NCBI GenBank assembly: GCA_035527455.1
Contig: DATLAN010000565.1
Location: forward strand, 1 to 7,450
Direction of reading: 5' to 3'
Length of the DNA stretch: 7,450 nt
Source: DATLAN01 sp035527455
GTDB lineage: Bacteria > Planctomycetota > Planctomycetia > Pirellulales > Thermoguttaceae
Shown: positions 5,649 through 7,450 of the stretch, in pieces
How the letters are laid out: every line of letters begins with the position of its first letter
Position numbering within the stretch: position 1 is the first letter of the stretch
The notes under the pieces: generated by a model
Database searches by the model: none
Seen by the model: only the letters and a program-made list of their open reading frames with translations
Told to the model about the DNA's origin: nothing
Position numbers and translations under genes: made by a program

Positions 5649-6332
5649 GTGATTATTGCAGAAATCAAACCCCTGGAAGAAATCAAGCAGATTCTTGCCG
5701 GGTATAAGAAGGTGCTCAACGTCGGGTGCGCCGGTTGTACCGCCGTCTGTCTCGCCGGAGGACAGAAGGAGGTCGACGAATTGAACACGAAACTGACCGT
5801 CTCGTTCAAGGCGGATAGCGTGCCCTTCCAGATCGACGGGTTCACCGTCGAACGACAGTGCGAGGTCCCGTTCGTCGCCGAGTTGGACCGGCTGGTGGAG
5901 CCGTACGATGCGCTGCTGTGCATGGGTTGCGGCGCCGGCGTGCAGTTCCTCGCCGAACGCTATCCGAACAAGCCGGTGTTTCCAGCGGTCAACTCGGTGT
6001 TCGTGGGGGTCAACCGGGACGTCGGATGGTATGAGGAGCGCTGCAAGTGCTGCGGCGATTGCGTGCTGGCGGTGACCGGCGGCATCTGCCCGATCGCCAT
6101 GTGCGCGAAGAGTCTTCTGAACGGACCGTGCGGCGGACCCCAGGACGGTCATTGCGAAGTGGACGAAGACACTCCCTGCGCCTGGATCCAGATCCACGAG
6201 CGGCTGAAGGCCCAGGGCCGGCTGGACAACATCTACAAGGTATTCCCGGCCAGGGAATGGGAAGGCCAGACTCAGGGCAGCCTGGTGCTGGAAGCGTACA
6301 AGGATAGGTACGTCAAGAAAACCAAATCGTAG
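5649..6332 (+). CDS. metV: MetV, zinc/Fe-S partner of methylenetetrahydrofolate reductase (MTHFR C-terminal domain family)
   Basis: The 227-residue protein matches the small partner subunit of the MetVF-type methylene-THF reductase (Pfam MTHFR_C family). It has 15 cysteines: C27-x2-C30-x3-C34, C71, C91-x2-C94, a dense C132-x-C134-C135-x2-C138 cluster, C147 and C152, then the signature LLNGPCGG at 156-163, C169 and C177. The ICPIAMCAKSLLNGPCGG block followed by CAWIQIHERLKAQGRLD is highly characteristic. In acetogens MetV carries metal/Fe-S centres and mediates electron flow to the MetF flavin. GTG at 5649 is preferred over GTG at 5646 on spacing. metF follows after 30 bases, consistent with one operon and one complex. 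The heptamer-rich gap upstream separates it from the HdrC-like gene but shows no clear terminator, since only TTT follows the hairpin. Confidence 0.92.
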   Translation: MIIAEIKPLEEIKQILAGYKKVLNVGCAGCTAVCLAGGQKEVDELNTKLTVSFKADSVPFQIDGFTVERQCEVPFVAELDRLVEPYDALLCMGCGAGVQFLAERYPNKPVFPAVNSVFVGVNRDVGWYEERCKCCGDCVLAVTGGICPIAMCAKSLLNGPCGGPQDGHCEVDEDTPCAWIQIHERLKAQGRLDNIYKVFPAREWEGQTQGSLVLEAYKDRYVKKTKS

Positions 6333-6362
6333 TCACACTTGATTCGAGCAGGCAGTGGAAAC

Positions 6363-7292
6363 ATGAAGTCAGGAAGCAATTTGGAGAGGGTGCTGACCGA
6401 GGGCAAGTTCGCCGTGACCGGAGAACTCGGCCCCCCTCGCGGTGCGGACGCCGAGGCCGTGAAGGAAAAGTCGCAGTATCTCAAAGGCATGGTCGACGCG
6501 GTCAACGTCACCGACAACCAGACGGCCGTGGCGCGGATGGCCAGCATGGCGACCTCCGCCCTGCTGGTCCAGGAAGGGCTCGAGCCGAACTTCCAGATGG
6601 TCTGCCGCGACCGCAACCGCATCGCCATGCAGGCCGACGTCCTGGGCGCCTCGGCCCTGGGCATCCGGAACATGCTCTGCCTCTCCGGCGATCACCAGAA
6701 ATTCGGAGACGATCCCAAGAGCAAGAAGGTCTTCGATATCGACTCCACCCAACTCATCGCCATGGTGAAGAGAATGCGCGATGAGGGCAAGTTCATGAGC
6801 GGCAAGGAACTCACGAAGCCGCCGCTGATGTTCATCGGGGCCGCCGCGAATCCTTTCGCCGAGCCGTACGAATTCCGCGTGTTTCGACTCGCCAAGAAAG
6901 TGGAGGCCGGCGCCGATTTCATCCAGACCCAGTGCATCTACAACATGGACCGCTTCCGCGAGTGGGTCAAGCAGGCCAACGACATGGGACTCACCGAGAA
7001 GGTCTACGTGCTGGCCGGCGTCACCCCGATGAAGTCGCTGGGCATGGCTCGGTACATGCAGAAGAACGTGCCCGGGTTGGACGTGCCCGACTGGGTGATC
7101 GATCGCCTCAAGGGGGTCGAGAAGAAGAAGCAGGCCAGCGAGGGCATCGCGATCTGCTGCGAACAGATCGCGGAGTTCAAGGAAATGCAGGGCATCGCCG
7201 GCGTTCACCTGATGGCGATCGAGTGGGAACAGCGGGTGCCGGAGATCGTCGAAAAGGCACAACTGCTGCCGCGCCCCGTTTTTGACGACTGA
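6363..7292 (+). CDS. metF: Methylenetetrahydrofolate reductase (MetF)
   Basis: This FAD-dependent TIM-barrel enzyme interconverts 5,10-methylene-THF and 5-methyl-THF, the last C1 reduction of the methyl branch. The 309-residue length is normal for the family. Residues equivalent to key E. coli MetF positions are present: E21 in GELGPPRG (Glu28), D110 in LSGD (Asp120) and Q190 in DFIQTQ (Gln183). NVTDNQ at 48-53 and GASALGIRN at 95-103 are also typical. ATG at 6363 is preferred; a TTG at 6339 would add 8 residues without a good ribosome site. It lies 30 bases after metV and 9 bases before the next gene, so it is probably mid-operon. A stand-alone MetF uses NAD(P)H, whereas with an adjacent metV the electron donor is usually another protein. 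Here that may be the HdrC-like / cytochrome b pair. Confidence 0.95.
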   Translation: MKSGSNLERVLTEGKFAVTGELGPPRGADAEAVKEKSQYLKGMVDAVNVTDNQTAVARMASMATSALLVQEGLEPNFQMVCRDRNRIAMQADVLGASALGIRNMLCLSGDHQKFGDDPKSKKVFDIDSTQLIAMVKRMRDEGKFMSGKELTKPPLMFIGAAANPFAEPYEFRVFRLAKKVEAGADFIQTQCIYNMDRFREWVKQANDMGLTEKVYVLAGVTPMKSLGMARYMQKNVPGLDVPDWVIDRLKGVEKKKQASEGIAICCEQIAEFKEMQGIAGVHLMAIEWEQRVPEIVEKAQLLPRPVFDD

Positions 7293-7301
7293 TTCACAGG
7301 C

Positions 7302-7450
7302 ATGGCTCGAACGAAGAAGACGACGGCTATGATCAACAGGTCGACTGCGTGCGGTATCATCGGATGTCTGGCCATCGCGTGCCTGGCGGCGCTCGGGTGC
7401 AAGGACCGCTCCGACTCGAATGCTTCCGTGCAGGGCGCATCACCGGCCGG
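7302..7450 (+). CDS. Lipoprotein, N-terminal part (runs off the window)
   Basis: The frame is open from ATG 7302 to the window end (49 codons). A basic N-region (RTKK), a hydrophobic stretch GIIGCLAIACLAALGC and a lipobox LALG-type ending (A-L-G-C, with Cys at residue 33) predict a lipid-anchored exported protein. The polar, Ser-rich linker after the Cys is typical. A second ATG at 7329 would give a more usual 23-residue signal peptide. Neither start has a strong ribosome site. The gene starts 9 bases after the metF stop, so it is probably co-transcribed. The mature domain is missing, so no function can be named; an ABC-transporter binding protein is one option among many. Confidence 0.75.
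   Translation, partial: MARTKKTTAMINRSTACGIIGCLAIACLAALGCKDRSDSNASVQGASPA

Noticed and set aside
5360..5652. Three plus-strand frames with Gly-Leu-Gly-Ala-Arg-Gly-Ser repeats
   Set aside because: Same repeat artefact on the other strand; no ribosome sites, and the protein is purely low-complexity.
5304..6197. A minus-strand frame with Pro-Ser-Pro-Glu-Pro-Arg repeats
   Set aside because: It arises from translating the heptamer array and the antisense of metV; period-7 repeats give 7-residue pseudo-protein repeats in every frame.

Overview
The window is a GC-rich bacterial fragment that carries the formate-to-methyl (tetrahydrofolate) branch of one-carbon metabolism, next to what looks like a membrane electron-transfer module. 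The best taxonomic guess is a Planctomycetota or related PVC-group bacterium. This rests on the secreted PDZ-plus-toroid protein of the DUF6288 type, a beta-propeller-like fragment at the left edge, and heptameric GGGGCTC-type spacer repeats. It is an inference from family knowledge, not a database result.

Left half (minus strand). An apparent fhs gene (formate--tetrahydrofolate ligase, TTG start at 3577) has a good sigma70-like promoter at 3631-3658. It is followed on the same strand by a gene for a secreted DUF6288-like protein (1657-176). A 147-base gap with two GC-rich hairpins but no U-tract separates them. Bases 1-204 hold an open frame on the plus strand that begins like a beta-propeller strand and then loses protein-like character.

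Middle (3578-4191). A divergent intergenic region of about 610 bases carries the fhs promoter on one strand and a candidate promoter (3832-3860) for the plus-strand genes on the other. The plus-strand transcript would have a leader of about 325 bases, with a possible 36-codon ORF and two mutually exclusive hairpins.

Right half (plus strand). The genes run in this order: NarI-like five-helix di-heme cytochrome b (4192-4854), HdrC-like protein with two [4Fe-4S] motifs (4903-5385), a 263-base spacer filled with heptamer repeats, metV (5649-6332), metF (6363-7292), and the start of a lipoprotein gene that runs off the window (7302-7450).

How they fit together. Fhs makes formyl-THF from formate, and MetF with MetV interconverts methylene-THF and methyl-THF. 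The adjacent cytochrome b and HdrC-like genes suggest that the MetVF enzyme exchanges electrons with the membrane quinone pool, in place of the NADH, Rnf-type or soluble HdrABC partners known for MetVF in acetogens. This cytochrome b / HdrC / MetV / MetF arrangement is the most interesting hypothesis in the window. No HdrA, HdrB, CODH/ACS or methyltransferase gene is visible here.
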